A stretch of 43,207 nt of DNA from the NCBI GenBank assembly GCA_020341735.1, contig CP070833.1:1761050-1804256 (forward strand), read 5' to 3'. The position numbers and the translations under genes were made by a program. This DNA is from Gammaproteobacteria bacterium. GTDB lineage: Bacteria > Pseudomonadota > Gammaproteobacteria > Steroidobacterales > XN24. This document shows, in pieces, positions 25,014 through 34,517 of the stretch. The first letter of the stretch is position 1. Every line of letters begins with the position of its first letter. The notes under the pieces were generated by a model. It worked only from the letters and a program-made list of their open reading frames with translations, was not told the DNA's origin and searched no databases.

Positions 25014-26081
25014 ATGAGTCTCATCCGTGAACTTCTTCAGGAAGTGGTCGAACGAAACGGCTCGGATCTGCATCTGATCGCCGGTGATCCGCCGCGCATG
25101 CGGCTGCACGGCGATCTGATCACAATGCGCGAGGCAATCCTTGAACCGCAGGAATTTCGCGACGAGCTCAGCGGCATTATTCCGCCCAAGGCTACGGAAG
25201 TCCTTGCGAAGGAGGACCAGGCAGATTTCGCCTACGCGATGGACGACATGGCGCGCTTCCGAGTGAATGCATTCAGACACCTTGGCGGTATGGGAGCGAT
25301 CATGAGGAGCATCCCGGACCACCCTCAAAGTCTGGACGAACTTCAGCTCCCGAAAGTCATCGGTAAGCTCTGCAAAGAGTCCTCCGGACTGATCCTCGTC
25401 ACCGGCAAGACCGGATCCGGGAAGTCGACCACTTTGGCCGCGATGATCGACGACATCAACCGCCGTACAAAGGGCCACATTCTTACTATCGAGGATCCCA
25501 TCGAGTTTGTGCATGAGCGCAAGAACTGTCTCATCAGTCAGCGGGAGATCGGCGTGCACAGCCCGAGCTTTTCCGAGGCGCTGCAATCAGCATTGCGGGA
25601 GGATCCCGATGTCATCCTCGTCGGTGAGCTGCGTGATCTGGAGACCATGAGCACCGCCATAACCGCCGCGGAGATGGGCATTCTCGTGATGGCCACTCTG
25701 CACACGAATGGAGCGATCCAGACAGTGGACCGCATAGTCAATGCGTTCCCGACGGAAAAACAGTCTCACGTCCGGACGATGCTGTCGACGTCGCTGCGCG
25801 GCGTGATTTCCCAACAGCTCTGCCGCAAGAAGGGTGGTGGCGGGCGAGTCCCTGCGTTCGAGGTCATGGTCAACACATCGGCCGTCAGTAACCTTCTGAG
25901 ACAGGGCAAACTGGACCAGATAGAGAGCGCGATGCAGGCAGGTGCAAAGTCAGGGATGCTGACTATGGATAACGCGCTCCAGGACTTGCTCGACCGACGC
26001 TTCGTGTCCGGACGAGAGGCCTACGAGATGGCCATCTCGAAAGAACGCTTCAGGATCTACGCCGACCAGCCCAATCGCTGA
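25014..26081 (+). CDS. pilT: PilT-family pilus retraction ATPase, second copy
   Basis: This 355-residue paralogue of the preceding ATPase keeps the whole PilT layout: GSDLHLIAGDPPRMRLHGDL, Walker A GKTGSGKST at 131-139, TIEDPIEFVHERK, VILVGELRD near 200-208 and MATLHTN near 226-232. The motif equivalent to AIRNLIR reads AVSNLLR at 290-296. With ATG 25014 as start, the key motifs fall at exactly the same residue numbers as in the first copy. GGGAG about 9 bases upstream also supports that start. ATG 24990, overlapping the previous gene, is the alternative. The pair could form a mixed motor or act as PilT and a PilU-like helper, which is inference. Confidence 0.9.
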   Translation: MSLIRELLQEVVERNGSDLHLIAGDPPRMRLHGDLITMREAILEPQEFRDELSGIIPPKATEVLAKEDQADFAYAMDDMARFRVNAFRHLGGMGAIMRSIPDHPQSLDELQLPKVIGKLCKESSGLILVTGKTGSGKSTTLAAMIDDINRRTKGHILTIEDPIEFVHERKNCLISQREIGVHSPSFSEALQSALREDPDVILVGELRDLETMSTAITAAEMGILVMATLHTNGAIQTVDRIVNAFPTEKQSHVRTMLSTSLRGVISQQLCRKKGGGGRVPAFEVMVNTSAVSNLLRQGKLDQIESAMQAGAKSGMLTMDNALQDLLDRRFVSGREAYEMAISKERFRIYADQPNR

Positions 26082-26109
26082 GAGCGCCGGCCCTCCAAGC
26101 CCCCCGTTA

Positions 26110-26118
26110 TGCGATAAT
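26110..26118 (+). promoter_or_regulatory. Possible extended -10 promoter element upstream of metG
   Basis: TGCGATAAT at 26110-26118 matches the extended -10 form TGnTATAAT apart from its first hexamer base, and lies 33-41 bases before the metG ATG. No recognisable -35 hexamer stands upstream, which is tolerable for extended -10 promoters. It lies in the only spacer between the pilT pair and metG. Confidence 0.3.
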
Positions 26119-26150
26119 TCGCGGTCCGCCCGGTTCTAACTCGACATGTT

Positions 26151-28181
26151 ATGGAACAAGCTCGCAAGATTCTTGTAACGGCCGCCCTGCCCTATGCAAA
26201 TGGCCTGGCTCACATGGGGCACCTGGTCGAATACATCCAGACCGATATCTGGGTTCGTTTCCAGCGGCTGATCGGTAATGACTGCCTATTCGTCTGCGCC
26301 AGTGACGCCCACGGTACTCCGATCATGATCCGCGCGAGGAACGACGGCATCGATCCGGAAAAGCTGATCCGCCACTACCACGATCGGTACAAAGAGCATT
26401 TCGCCGCGTTTCATATCCGCTTCGATAACTTCCATACGACACACTCGCAGGAAAACCGAGATCTGGTCGAAAAAATCTACGCGACCCTGAAGACCGGGGG
26501 GCACCTGGACAGGCGGACGATTCGCCAGGCTTTTGATGAGACAGAAGCCATGTTCCTGCCCGACCGCTTCGTCCGCGGGACCTGCCCGCGTTGTGGAGCT
26601 GAGGATCAATACGGCGACAGCTGCGAATCCTGCGGGGCGACCTATTCACCGGCAGAGCTGATCGAGCCGACCTCCGTTCTCTCCGGTACCCGTCCAGTCG
26701 AACGCGAATCGGATCATCTGTTCTTCCGCCTCGGACATTTCGAACAAGCTCTGCGGCAATGGGTTACCAGTGGAGCTCTGCAGGAGAGTGTCCGCAAGAA
26801 ACTGGACGAGTGGTTCGACGCCGGCCTGCAAGACTGGGATATCAGCCGGGATGCTCCTTATTTCGGATTCGAGATCCCGGATATGCCGGGTAAATACTTC
26901 TATGTCTGGCTGGATGCCCCGGTGGGCTACATGGCCAGCCTGATGGAACTGTGTCTGCGACGGAAAGACCTGGATTTCGACGATTACTGGAGTCCGGATA
27001 GTAACGCCGAGGTCTATCACTTCATCGGCAAAGACATCGTCTATTTTCACTCGCTGTTCTGGCCGGCTGTACTCCAGGCCGCGGGATTCAGGGTTCCGAC
27101 GGGTGTCTTTGCTCACGGTTTTCTCACCGTGAACGGCGAAAAGATGTCCAAGTCGAGGGGCACGTTTATTACCGCCGCGACCTATCTGGACCATCTGAAC
27201 CCTGAGTGCCTGCGCTATTACTACGCGGCGAAGCTCGGGTCGGGTGTTGAGGATATGGATCTCAACCTTGAAGACTTCGTTCAGAAGGTCAACTCAGACC
27301 TGGTCGGGAAGCTCGTCAACATCGCCAGCCGCTGCGCCGGATTCATCATACGATTGTCGGACGGCCGTCTGGCGGACCAATTGCCTGACCCGGACCTGCA
27401 TGCCAGCCTCTGCAATGCTGCAGAAGCAGTGGCGGCAGCCTACGAGTCCCGGAGATACAGCAAGGCGATGCGGGAAATCATGCGGATGGCCGACCTGGCT
27501 AACCAGTTCATCGACCGCCACAAGCCCTGGGTCATGGCGAAACAGGACGGTCAGCAGGAAGCTGTCCAGGCGGTGTGTACTCAGGGGATTAACGCCTTCA
27601 GAAGTCTGATTATCATGCTCAAGCCGGTACTGCCAGGCATGGCTGCGTCCGCCGAGCGATTTCTCGGCGAAGGAGACCTTCAATGGAACGATATCGGTCG
27701 CCCTCTGCTGGGGAAGTGCATTCGCAAGTTCGAACCACTCATGAAACGCATAGATCCAAAGGCGGTCGCCGCCATGGTTGAGGCATCAAGAGAGAATCTC
27801 GGCCCGTCACCTGCCGACGATTCTCAGGCAGGCCAGCCCGCCGAGACCGCCGCAGACGAGATCACAATCGATGACTTCAGCCGCATCGATCTTCGGGTGG
27901 CACGGATCATTTCCGCCGAGCCGGTTGAGGGCGCCGACAAGCTCCTCAGGCTGGAACTGGACCTGGGCGACAGCCGGCGACAGGTCCTGGCCGGAATCCG
28001 ATCCGCATATGATCCCGAATCCCTGACCGACAGGCTCGTTATCGTCGTTGCCAATCTCAAGGCCAGGAAGATGCGTTTCGGAACCTCAGAGGGCATGGTG
28101 CTTGCTGCTGGGCCCGGAGGGGACGAAATCTTCTTGCTCTCGCCCGACGATGGAGCCACTCCCGGTATGAAGGTGACGTGA
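26151..28181 (+). CDS. metG: Methionyl-tRNA synthetase
   Basis: This 676-residue class I synthetase charges initiator and elongator tRNA-Met. The HIGH-type motif is in [13 protein letters not shown] at residues 14-26. A zinc knuckle with four cysteines is at CPRCG and CESCG near residues 145-162, and KMSKS occurs as [11 protein letters not shown] near residue 330. After the helical anticodon-binding domain, a linker of about 40 residues leads to a C-terminal EMAP-II-like tRNA-binding domain ([14 protein letters not shown] to the end) that dimerises the enzyme. This is the E. coli-type architecture. The first codons [18 protein letters not shown] match the family start. mrp, its usual divergent neighbour, is 4.9 kb away here. 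Confidence 0.97.
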   Translation: MEQARKILVTAALPYANGLAHMGHLVEYIQTDIWVRFQRLIGNDCLFVCASDAHGTPIMIRARNDGIDPEKLIRHYHDRYKEHFAAFHIRFDNFHTTHSQENRDLVEKIYATLKTGGHLDRRTIRQAFDETEAMFLPDRFVRGTCPRCGAEDQYGDSCESCGATYSPAELIEPTSVLSGTRPVERESDHLFFRLGHFEQALRQWVTSGALQESVRKKLDEWFDAGLQDWDISRDAPYFGFEIPDMPGKYFYVWLDAPVGYMASLMELCLRRKDLDFDDYWSPDSNAEVYHFIGKDIVYFHSLFWPAVLQAAGFRVPTGVFAHGFLTVNGEKMSKSRGTFITAATYLDHLNPECLRYYYAAKLGSGVEDMDLNLEDFVQKVNSDLVGKLVNIASRCAGFIIRLSDGRLADQLPDPDLHASLCNAAEAVAAAYESRRYSKAMREIMRMADLANQFIDRHKPWVMAKQDGQQEAVQAVCTQGINAFRSLIIMLKPVLPGMAASAERFLGEGDLQWNDIGRPLLGKCIRKFEPLMKRIDPKAVAAMVEASRENLGPSPADDSQAGQPAETAADEITIDDFSRIDLRVARIISAEPVEGADKLLRLELDLGDSRRQVLAGIRSAYDPESLTDRLVIVVANLKARKMRFGTSEGMVLAAGPGGDEIFLLSPDDGATPGMKVT

Positions 28182-28229
28182 GCGCGCCGTGATGTTCTCA
28201 GGTACTCGTCAGCATCTTGATAACCGCCT

Positions 28230-28811
28230 ATGAGCGAACTCGCGTCTATCCTTGTAGCAACCGTACTGGTCAACAATTTTGTGCTGGTCAAGTTCCTCGG
28301 CTTGTGCCCGTTCATGGGGGTATCCAGGAAGCTCGAGACAGCGACCGGTATGGCGTTGGCGACAACGTTTGTGCTGACTCTCGCTGCGGTATGCAGCTAC
28401 CTGGTCAATGTCTATCTGCTGCGACCGCTGGAGCTGGAGTACTTGCGGACAATCGCGTTCATCCTGGTGATCGCGGCCGTTGTCCAGTTCACGGAAATGC
28501 TGGTCGAAAAGACCAGCCCTCTCCTGCATCAGGTCCTGGGCATCTACTTGCCTCTAATCACCACTAACTGTGCCGTGCTCGGAGTCGCGCTGCTGAACAT
28601 CCAGGAGTCACACAATTTCCTGGAGTCCCTGATTTACGGACTAGGGGCCGCTTTGGGTTTCTCCCTGGTGATGATCCTGTTCGCCGGTATCCGCGAGAGG
28701 CTGGCTGTGGCCGACGTGCCGGCACCATTTCGCGGAGCGTCGATAGCGCTCATAACCGCAGGACTGATGGCTCTTGGCTTCATGGGCTTCGCCGGACTGG
28801 TCAAGGTCTGA
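28230..28811 (+). CDS. rsxA: Rnf/Rsx electron transport complex subunit A
   Basis: RnfA is an inner-membrane subunit of the Rnf complex, which couples ferredoxin and NADH redox chemistry to an ion gradient. In E. coli, as Rsx, it also keeps SoxR reduced. The 193-residue protein has six hydrophobic helices and the family motifs [18 protein letters not shown] near residues 15-32 and [17 protein letters not shown] near 107-123. The conserved cysteines in those helices are known in the family to hold a membrane Fe-S cluster. It opens a six-gene rnfABCDGE operon that starts 48 bases after metG. Confidence 0.97.
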   Translation: MSELASILVATVLVNNFVLVKFLGLCPFMGVSRKLETATGMALATTFVLTLAAVCSYLVNVYLLRPLELEYLRTIAFILVIAAVVQFTEMLVEKTSPLLHQVLGIYLPLITTNCAVLGVALLNIQESHNFLESLIYGLGAALGFSLVMILFAGIRERLAVADVPAPFRGASIALITAGLMALGFMGFAGLVKV

Positions 28812-28816
28812 AAGTC

Positions 28817-29389
28817 GTGTTCTTAGCGATTGTCGCCATCGCCACTCTCTCTGCCGGGTTCGGCCTGCTGCTGGGTTTCGCCGCTGTCCGTTTCCGGACG
28901 GAAGGAGATCCGGTGGTAGATCGCATTGACTCCCTACTGCCCCAGACCCAGTGCGCACAGTGCGGCTTCCCCGGCTGTCGCCCCTATGCGGCGGCGATCG
29001 TCAGTGAGGGTGCCGACATCAACCGATGTCCGCCCGGCGGGGATGCGACGATCAGGGCGCTTGCCGATCTGCTCGATCGTGAGCCGAAACCGCTGGATCC
29101 GGAACGCGGCGTTGTGAAACCCCGTGCCGTCGCAGTCATCGACGAAGAGGTCTGCATCGGATGCACGCTCTGCATCCAGGCCTGTCCGGTCGATGCAATC
29201 CTGGGTGCCGGCAAATTGATGCATACGGTGATCGCAGACGAGTGCACTGGTTGCGAACTCTGCGTGGAGCCGTGTCCAGTCGACTGTATCGACATGATCG
29301 AGGAGCCGGTGACGTTGTCGACGTGGCGCTGGCCCCAACCAGTAGATAGCACGGGTGGATCTGGAAGCCCGGCGCGGCAGGCAGGATAG
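28817..29389 (+). CDS. rsxB: Rnf/Rsx electron transport complex subunit B (Fe-S)
   Basis: RnfB is the ferredoxin-like entry subunit of the Rnf complex. The 190-residue protein starts at GTG 28817 with one membrane helix. C46, C49, C54 and C71 (CAQCGFPGC and NRCPPGG) then form the first [4Fe-4S] site. Two classic ferredoxin clusters follow: [16 protein letters not shown] and [16 protein letters not shown]. The C-terminal tail after the second cluster is short. Spacing from rsxA is 5 bases and to rsxC 3 bases, consistent with one operon. Confidence 0.97.
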   Translation: MFLAIVAIATLSAGFGLLLGFAAVRFRTEGDPVVDRIDSLLPQTQCAQCGFPGCRPYAAAIVSEGADINRCPPGGDATIRALADLLDREPKPLDPERGVVKPRAVAVIDEEVCIGCTLCIQACPVDAILGAGKLMHTVIADECTGCELCVEPCPVDCIDMIEEPVTLSTWRWPQPVDSTGGSGSPARQAG

Positions 29390-29392
29390 ACG

Positions 29393-30946
29393 ATGGCCGG
29401 CCAGTCTCGGCTGTGGCATTTCCACGGCGGTCTGGAACTGCCTGCTCATAAGTCCGGGTCTACAACAGAGCCCCTGACCGCGGCCCCGGTGCCTGGTGTA
29501 TTGATACACCCCTTATCGCAACACATCGGGTCTCCGTCCGAGGCGATCGTTGCTCCGGGCGACTATGTCAAGAAGGGGCAGCCAGTCGCCAGCGCGACAG
29601 GATATATCGGCAGCCCGGTCCATGCAGCCAGCTCGGGAACGGTTATCGATGTGGGTCCACAACCGGTTCCGCATCCCAGCGGGCTGTCAGCAGACTGCGT
29701 GGTCATCGAGACCGATGGCCGTGACGACCCTTATGTTGGTTACGATCCACTCATCAATTACCGCACCCTGAATGCGCCTGCACTACGGGCCCGTGTCAGA
29801 GAATGCGGAATCGTCGGCCTTGGCGGCGCGGCGTTCCCGACGTCTGTAAAGCTGAACGTGGGTACCGGGCTGAAAAGCCTGATCCTTAACGGGGCCGAGT
29901 GTGAGCCATTTATCAGCTGTGACGACATGCTCATGCGCTACAGGGCGGAGCAGATTGTCAGCGGCGCACAGATCATGCTGCATGTCCTTGAAATCAGGCA
30001 CTGCTGCATTGCTATCGAGGAGGACAAGCCAGAGTCACATCAGTCACTGCTCAAGGCCTTGTCCGCTGCCGGGGACGAGCGGATCGAGGTTGTCCGCGTA
30101 CCGGCCTTGTATCCGGAAGGCGGGGAGCGACAGCTCATCCAGGTACTGACCGGAAAAGAGGTGCCCGTCGGCGGCATCCCTGCGGATATCGGTTATCTGT
30201 GTCAAAACGTCGGCACGGCAGTCGCGGTAGCCCGAGCGGTATTGCGTGGTGAGCCCTTGATCTCGAGGATCGTCACCGTGACAGGCTCCGGAGTGGCGCA
30301 ACCACGCAATCTGGAGGTCAGACTCGGCACGCCTATCTCGCATGTAATCGATGCCTGTGGTGGATATACGGAAGCGGCCCGCTATCTGGTCATGGGCGGT
30401 GGGATGATGGGCTTTCCACTGCAAGGCGACCAGCTGCCAGTCATCAAGGCGACCAATTGCCTGTTGGTCGCCTCTGAGGAGGACATCCGTCCACGCTCGC
30501 CCGCCATGCCCTGCATCCGCTGCGGGGACTGCGCAACGGCCTGCCCTGCCCAGTTGCTGCCGCAGCAACTCTATTGGCACACTCAAAGTGAAGAATTCGA
30601 TCGCGTGGAGGACCTCAATATCTATGCCTGCATCGAGTGCGGCTGTTGTGATCTGGTGTGTCCGAGCCACATCCCGCTGACGCAGAACTTCCGATATGCG
30701 AAAGCACAGATTTGGTCGCAGAAAAGAGAGCGCGAGCGGTCAGATGTCGCCCGCAATCGCTTCGAGGCGCGAAATGCTCGCATCGCAGCTGAGAAATCCG
30801 AGAGAGCTCGTCGCCTGGCGGAGAAGACCCGGATGCTGCAGACGGGAGCCGCTGACCCGGCGGCCAAGAAGGCGCTCATCGATGAAGTCATGAAGCGAGT
30901 CGGAGACAAGAAAGACTCCTCAGCCGAAGAATCCGGCAAAGAGTGA
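29393..30946 (+). CDS. rsxC: Rnf/Rsx electron transport complex subunit C
   Basis: RnfC is the peripheral subunit that binds NADH and FMN and exchanges electrons with RnfB. The 517-residue protein has the family start WHFHGGLELPAHK, a Rossmann-like nucleotide-binding region with GLGGAAFPTSVKLN and LILNGAECEPFISCDDMLM near residues 140-185, and a SLBB-like segment. Two [4Fe-4S] motifs are CIRCGDCATACPAQLLP and CIECGCCDLVCPSHIPL. The C-terminus is a short charged helix of about 90 residues, without the long alanine-rich repeat tail of the E. coli protein. Its stop overlaps the rsxD start as TGATG. Confidence 0.97.
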   Translation: MAGQSRLWHFHGGLELPAHKSGSTTEPLTAAPVPGVLIHPLSQHIGSPSEAIVAPGDYVKKGQPVASATGYIGSPVHAASSGTVIDVGPQPVPHPSGLSADCVVIETDGRDDPYVGYDPLINYRTLNAPALRARVRECGIVGLGGAAFPTSVKLNVGTGLKSLILNGAECEPFISCDDMLMRYRAEQIVSGAQIMLHVLEIRHCCIAIEEDKPESHQSLLKALSAAGDERIEVVRVPALYPEGGERQLIQVLTGKEVPVGGIPADIGYLCQNVGTAVAVARAVLRGEPLISRIVTVTGSGVAQPRNLEVRLGTPISHVIDACGGYTEAARYLVMGGGMMGFPLQGDQLPVIKATNCLLVASEEDIRPRSPAMPCIRCGDCATACPAQLLPQQLYWHTQSEEFDRVEDLNIYACIECGCCDLVCPSHIPLTQNFRYAKAQIWSQKRERERSDVARNRFEARNARIAAEKSERARRLAEKTRMLQTGAADPAAKKALIDEVMKRVGDKKDSSAEESGKE

Positions 30947-31983
30947 TGCAGTTCCTGCTAACCAGACCCCCGCACCTGCGGCCTGCGGTCAACGTCACCC
31001 GGGTCATGGCCGAGTTACTTGTTGCTTTGGCGCCGGCGACTATCGCCTATATATGGTTCTTTGGCCCGGGGATCATATTCAACATGGCGATCTGCGTGGC
31101 GGTGGCCTGTCTTGCGGAGGTCGCGATGCTGGCCGCCCGCGGGCGACCTTCCGTAGCTCAACTGTCAGACCTGACTGCGGTAGTGACCGCCGTATTGCTC
31201 GCGTTCGCTCTACCACCGCTAACACCCTGGTGGGTAGCCGCCACCGGGGCGGCATTTGCCATCGTATTTGCGAAACAACTATACGGCGGGCTGGGCTACA
31301 ACCCGTTCAATCCCGCCATGGCAGGCTATGTCGTTCTGTTGATCTCCTTCCCTGTGGAAATGACGCAGTGGCTGCCACCCGCTGGAACGGATCTGACCGC
31401 CGAGCGACCAGGACTGGAGGCAACCCTCTGGTATGTCTTGACCGGACAGCTACCTGCGCCGCTGTCATGGGACACCATCGGCGGGGCTACACCGCTCGAC
31501 GACGTCAAAACCCAACTGGGCCTTATGCGAACTGTCGACGAGGTCCGCTCAGGCCCGCTCTACGGGGACTTTGGCGCCCGGGGCTGGGAGTGGATCAACA
31601 ACTTCATAGCCATCGGCGGTATCTGGATGCTGTACCGGAGAGTTATCAGGTGGCATATCCCCGTCGCTGTCCTGCTCGGTATCATCATTCCGGCGACCGC
31701 TTTTTATATCGCCGACCCCGGCAATCACGCGTCTCCAGCCTTCCACGTATTCAGCGGTGCAACGGTTCTGGGAGCGTTCTTCATCGCCACTGATCCAGTG
31801 AGCGCAGCCACGAGTGACCGTGGCCGACTCATCTACGGATTTGGCATAGGAATGCTGACCTACATCATTCGCGCCTGGGGCGGCTACCCGGACGGAATCG
31901 CATTCGCCGTGCTCCTGATGAATATGGCGGTGCCTGCGATCGATCATTTCACGGTACCGAGGCCCTACGGCCATGAACGGTAG
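30946..31983 (+). CDS. rsxD: Rnf/Rsx electron transport complex subunit D
   Basis: RnfD is a multi-span inner-membrane subunit that carries covalent FMN and takes part in ion translocation. The protein of about 345 residues has around ten hydrophobic segments. GYNPFNPAMAGYVVLL is the conserved family block. SGAT in FHVFSGATVLGAFFIATDPVSAATS is the flavin-attachment motif, where the threonine is linked by phosphoester to FMN. I chose ATG 30946 because it overlaps the rsxC stop as TGATG; GTG 30943 immediately before it is also possible and adds one residue. The 3' end overlaps rsxG by 11 bases. Confidence 0.97.
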   Translation: MQFLLTRPPHLRPAVNVTRVMAELLVALAPATIAYIWFFGPGIIFNMAICVAVACLAEVAMLAARGRPSVAQLSDLTAVVTAVLLAFALPPLTPWWVAATGAAFAIVFAKQLYGGLGYNPFNPAMAGYVVLLISFPVEMTQWLPPAGTDLTAERPGLEATLWYVLTGQLPAPLSWDTIGGATPLDDVKTQLGLMRTVDEVRSGPLYGDFGARGWEWINNFIAIGGIWMLYRRVIRWHIPVAVLLGIIIPATAFYIADPGNHASPAFHVFSGATVLGAFFIATDPVSAATSDRGRLIYGFGIGMLTYIIRAWGGYPDGIAFAVLLMNMAVPAIDHFTVPRPYGHER

Positions 31984-32632
31984 CCTGGAAAAGACAGGCC
32001 GCCGCATGGCCATCGCGGCCGGTCTGCTGGCCGCATTCGCAGCCACAGGCGTGGGACTCGTCGCCTTCACGGAACTCTCGACCCGGGAGCGAATCGCCGC
32101 CAACGAACGTGCCTATCTTATGCGCACCCTGAACGAGATCGTGCCGGCCGAAGCTCACGATAACGACATGTTCAGCGACACGATCGAAGTCAGCGATGTG
32201 GAGCTGTTGGGACCCCCCGAGGCCATTACCGTTTTCCGCGCGTTCTCGGGCGGCCGGCCGGTGGCCGTGATCTTGACGCCGATCGCGCCGGATGGTTACA
32301 GCGGAGCCATAAAGCTTCTTGTCGGCATCGCCATGGACGGGCGGCTCACCGGAGTACGGGTCACATCCCACCGCGAGACGCCGGGCCTGGGAGACGGCAT
32401 CGAGGCGGCCCGGTCCGACTGGATTCTCGGATTCGACGGCCGGTCGCTGGACGATCCTCCGATTGGAAGATGGGCAGTGCGACGGGATGGAGGCGACTTC
32501 GATCAGTTCACAGGCGCAACGATCACTCCTCGAGCGGTCGTGAAGGCAGTGAGCAACGCCTTGTTATACTTCGAGAAAAATGGTCAAGCCCTGTTTGCGC
32601 CGCAGACGAATATTGGCAAAACAATCCAATGA
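31973..32632 (+). CDS. rsxG: Rnf/Rsx electron transport complex subunit G
   Basis: RnfG is a single-span inner-membrane protein whose periplasmic domain binds FMN covalently. The 219-residue protein has one N-terminal membrane helix at about residues 12-33. The flavin motif TGAT lies in [14 protein letters not shown], with the expected flavin-linked threonine at T183. The conserved [13 protein letters not shown] block is near residues 132-144. Its start lies inside rsxD and its stop overlaps the rsxE start as ATGA. Confidence 0.96.
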   Translation: MNGSLEKTGRRMAIAAGLLAAFAATGVGLVAFTELSTRERIAANERAYLMRTLNEIVPAEAHDNDMFSDTIEVSDVELLGPPEAITVFRAFSGGRPVAVILTPIAPDGYSGAIKLLVGIAMDGRLTGVRVTSHRETPGLGDGIEAARSDWILGFDGRSLDDPPIGRWAVRRDGGDFDQFTGATITPRAVVKAVSNALLYFEKNGQALFAPQTNIGKTIQ

Positions 32633-33306
32633 GCATACTCAGGAGAATCGCAGTCGAGGGGCTGTGGAGAAATAATCCGGGCCTCGTGCAACTCTTGGGG
32701 CTGTGCCCCTTGCTGGCCGTCACGACCAGCACGATAAACGGACTTGGACTCGGCATCGCGACGATGGTGGTTCTCGCCGGATCCAACCTCCTGGTTTCGC
32801 TCGTGCGCAATCTGGTGCGTCCAGAGATACGAATCCCGGCATTCGTCATGATTATTGCTTCCCTGGTAACGGCCGTGGAGCTGGCGATGAACGCCTGGTT
32901 TCATGAACTCTACAGAGTGTTGGGAATTTTCATCCCGCTGATCGTGACCAACTGCGCCATCATCGGCCGCGCTGAGGCATTCGCGTCCCGCAACAGACCC
33001 CTGCACGCGCTTCTCGACGGGATCCTGATGGGCGCCGGGTTTGCGGCGGTTCTCATAGTCCTCGGTAGTTTTCGTGAGTTGATTGGCCAGGGTACTCTGT
33101 TCTCAGGCGCTCATATGATGTTTGGTGGCAACGCAGATCTGACTATCCGGATCACTGACGCAGGATTCTTGCTGGCCTTGCTACCACCCGGAGCATTCAT
33201 AGGGCTTGGCCTCCTCGTCGCGCTAAAGAATTTTATCGACGCCCGGGCGACCCGGAAGGCACCGACCCTCGCCTCCTCCGGAGCAACGGCCGACCAGGCG
33301 ATCTGA
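32629..33306 (+). CDS. rsxE: Rnf/Rsx electron transport complex subunit E
   Basis: RnfE is the six-helix membrane partner of RnfA in the Rnf complex. The 225-residue protein has [28 protein letters not shown] near residues 14-41 and [20 protein letters not shown] near residues 102-121, mirroring the paired cysteine helices of RnfA. The frame is open upstream to 32470, but ATG 32629 overlaps the rsxG stop as ATGA and gives the family N-terminus. It ends the rnf operon and is followed 11 bases later by nth, as in E. coli. Confidence 0.97.
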   Translation: MSILRRIAVEGLWRNNPGLVQLLGLCPLLAVTTSTINGLGLGIATMVVLAGSNLLVSLVRNLVRPEIRIPAFVMIIASLVTAVELAMNAWFHELYRVLGIFIPLIVTNCAIIGRAEAFASRNRPLHALLDGILMGAGFAAVLIVLGSFRELIGQGTLFSGAHMMFGGNADLTIRITDAGFLLALLPPGAFIGLGLLVALKNFIDARATRKAPTLASSGATADQAI

Positions 33307-33317
33307 GTCGAATCCGC

Positions 33318-33989
33318 ATGAATCGAGAAAAGCGCACTGAGATTTTTCGACGTCTGCGCGCCGCTAATCCGCACCCGACCACCGAGCTTGATTACTCGAC
33401 ACCCTTCGAATTGCTGATCGCGGTCATCCTTTCGGCGCAGGCGACAGACAAGGGTGTCAACCGAGCCACGGCCCGTCTGTTTCCCGTGGCCAATACTCCG
33501 GAGGCCATCCTGGCACTCCGGGTAGACGGCCTGATCGACTACATCAAGACAATCGGGTTATTCAACAGCAAGGCAAAAAACATAATTCAGACCTGCCGGG
33601 TCATCATCGACAAACATGGAGGTGAAGTCCCCTCGAACAGGTCCGCCCTGGAAGCCCTCCCGGGTGTCGGCCGGAAGACTGCCAACGTCATTCTGAACAC
33701 GGCATTCGGCCAGCCGACGCTTGCGGTAGATACGCACATCTACCGGGTCGCCAACCGAACGCGCCTAGCGCGCGGTAAGACGCCGCTGGCGGTAGAGAAG
33801 GGATTGACACGGCTTATCCCGGCAGAATTTCTGCATGACGCCCATCATTGGCTGATACTGCATGGACGTTATACCTGCAAGGCGCGACGCCCTGAGTGCG
33901 AGCGGTGCATCATCGCAGATCTGTGCGAGTACCCCGGCAAGACCACGGCCGCGCCCGCCGCTCTTCCTCTCACAGACCCGGACGACTGA
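33318..33989 (+). CDS. nth: Endonuclease III
   Basis: Nth is a bifunctional DNA glycosylase and AP lyase that removes oxidised pyrimidines. The helix-hairpin-helix ends in LPGVGRKTANVIL with catalytic K120, and D138 lies in AVDTHIYRVANR. The [4Fe-4S] cysteines are C187, C194, C197 and C203 (C-x6-C-x2-C-x5-C), exactly as in the E. coli enzyme. The 223-residue length includes a slightly longer C-terminal tail. It is the seventh gene of the rnf operon, a conserved arrangement. Confidence 0.97.
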   Translation: MNREKRTEIFRRLRAANPHPTTELDYSTPFELLIAVILSAQATDKGVNRATARLFPVANTPEAILALRVDGLIDYIKTIGLFNSKAKNIIQTCRVIIDKHGGEVPSNRSALEALPGVGRKTANVILNTAFGQPTLAVDTHIYRVANRTRLARGKTPLAVEKGLTRLIPAEFLHDAHHWLILHGRYTCKARRPECERCIIADLCEYPGKTTAAPAALPLTDPDD

Positions 33990-33991
33990 CG

Positions 33992-34417
33992 ATGCTGATC
34001 CCCCAGGACAGAGAGTCGTTGCGCCGGATGTACGTCGAGGCCTGGCGCAAACATTGCGATAAAGCCCCGCTGCAGCCTCTCGAGGCGCAGATCGCCGATG
34101 TCGTGGACCTGCACCCCGAGTATCACCTGCTGCTCGAGTCCGCCGCGGAGCCAATCCACCGCGAATGGTCTCCCGAGGACGGCGAGACCAATCCTTTTCT
34201 GCATATGGGCATGCACCTGGCAGTACGTGAACAAGTTACGACCGACCGGCCGACCGGTATCAAGTCCGTCCATCAGATGCTCGTGAGCCGAACCGGCGAC
34301 GTCCATCTGGCGGAGCATCTCATGATCGAGGTTCTCGGCGAGACCCTGTGGCGCGCTCAGCGCGACGGTCGCCCACCGGATGAAGCAAGCTATCTCGAAG
34401 CGTTACGTCGGCTATGA
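33992..34417 (+). CDS. DUF1841 family protein
   Basis: This 141-residue soluble protein matches DUF1841: RRMYVEAWRKHCDKAPLQPLE, HPEYH, FLHMGMHLAVREQVTTDRPTGI and HLAEHLMIEVLGETLWRAQRDGRPPDEASYLEALR are its conserved blocks. The several histidines and glutamates hint at a metal site, but no function is established. The frame is open back to 33896. ATG 33992, 2 bases after the nth stop, gives the normal N-terminus. It is the last gene of the metG-rnf-nth run; a possible terminator follows. Confidence 0.88.
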   Translation: MLIPQDRESLRRMYVEAWRKHCDKAPLQPLEAQIADVVDLHPEYHLLLESAAEPIHREWSPEDGETNPFLHMGMHLAVREQVTTDRPTGIKSVHQMLVSRTGDVHLAEHLMIEVLGETLWRAQRDGRPPDEASYLEALRRL

Positions 34418-34468
34418 ATCATCAATCAGGCAGCTCGCGAATCCCTTGCGGCACTGATCAAGACTAGG

Positions 34469-34498
34469 CCGGTCTAAACGGTTAGAATTCCGGTTTTT
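34469..34498 (+). terminator. Possible rho-independent terminator after DUF1841
   Basis: The sequence CCGG TCTAA ACGG TTAGA ATT CCGG can form a 9-pair stem with a 4-base loop and a 3-base bulge, followed by five T residues at 34494-34498. It lies between the DUF1841 stop and the DUF4397 start, where the long rnf-nth transcript should end. The bulge makes it weak. The same AT-rich part could also serve as a promoter for the next gene. Confidence 0.4.
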
Positions 34499-34517
34499 CC
34501 CCATCGCGAGTTATCTC

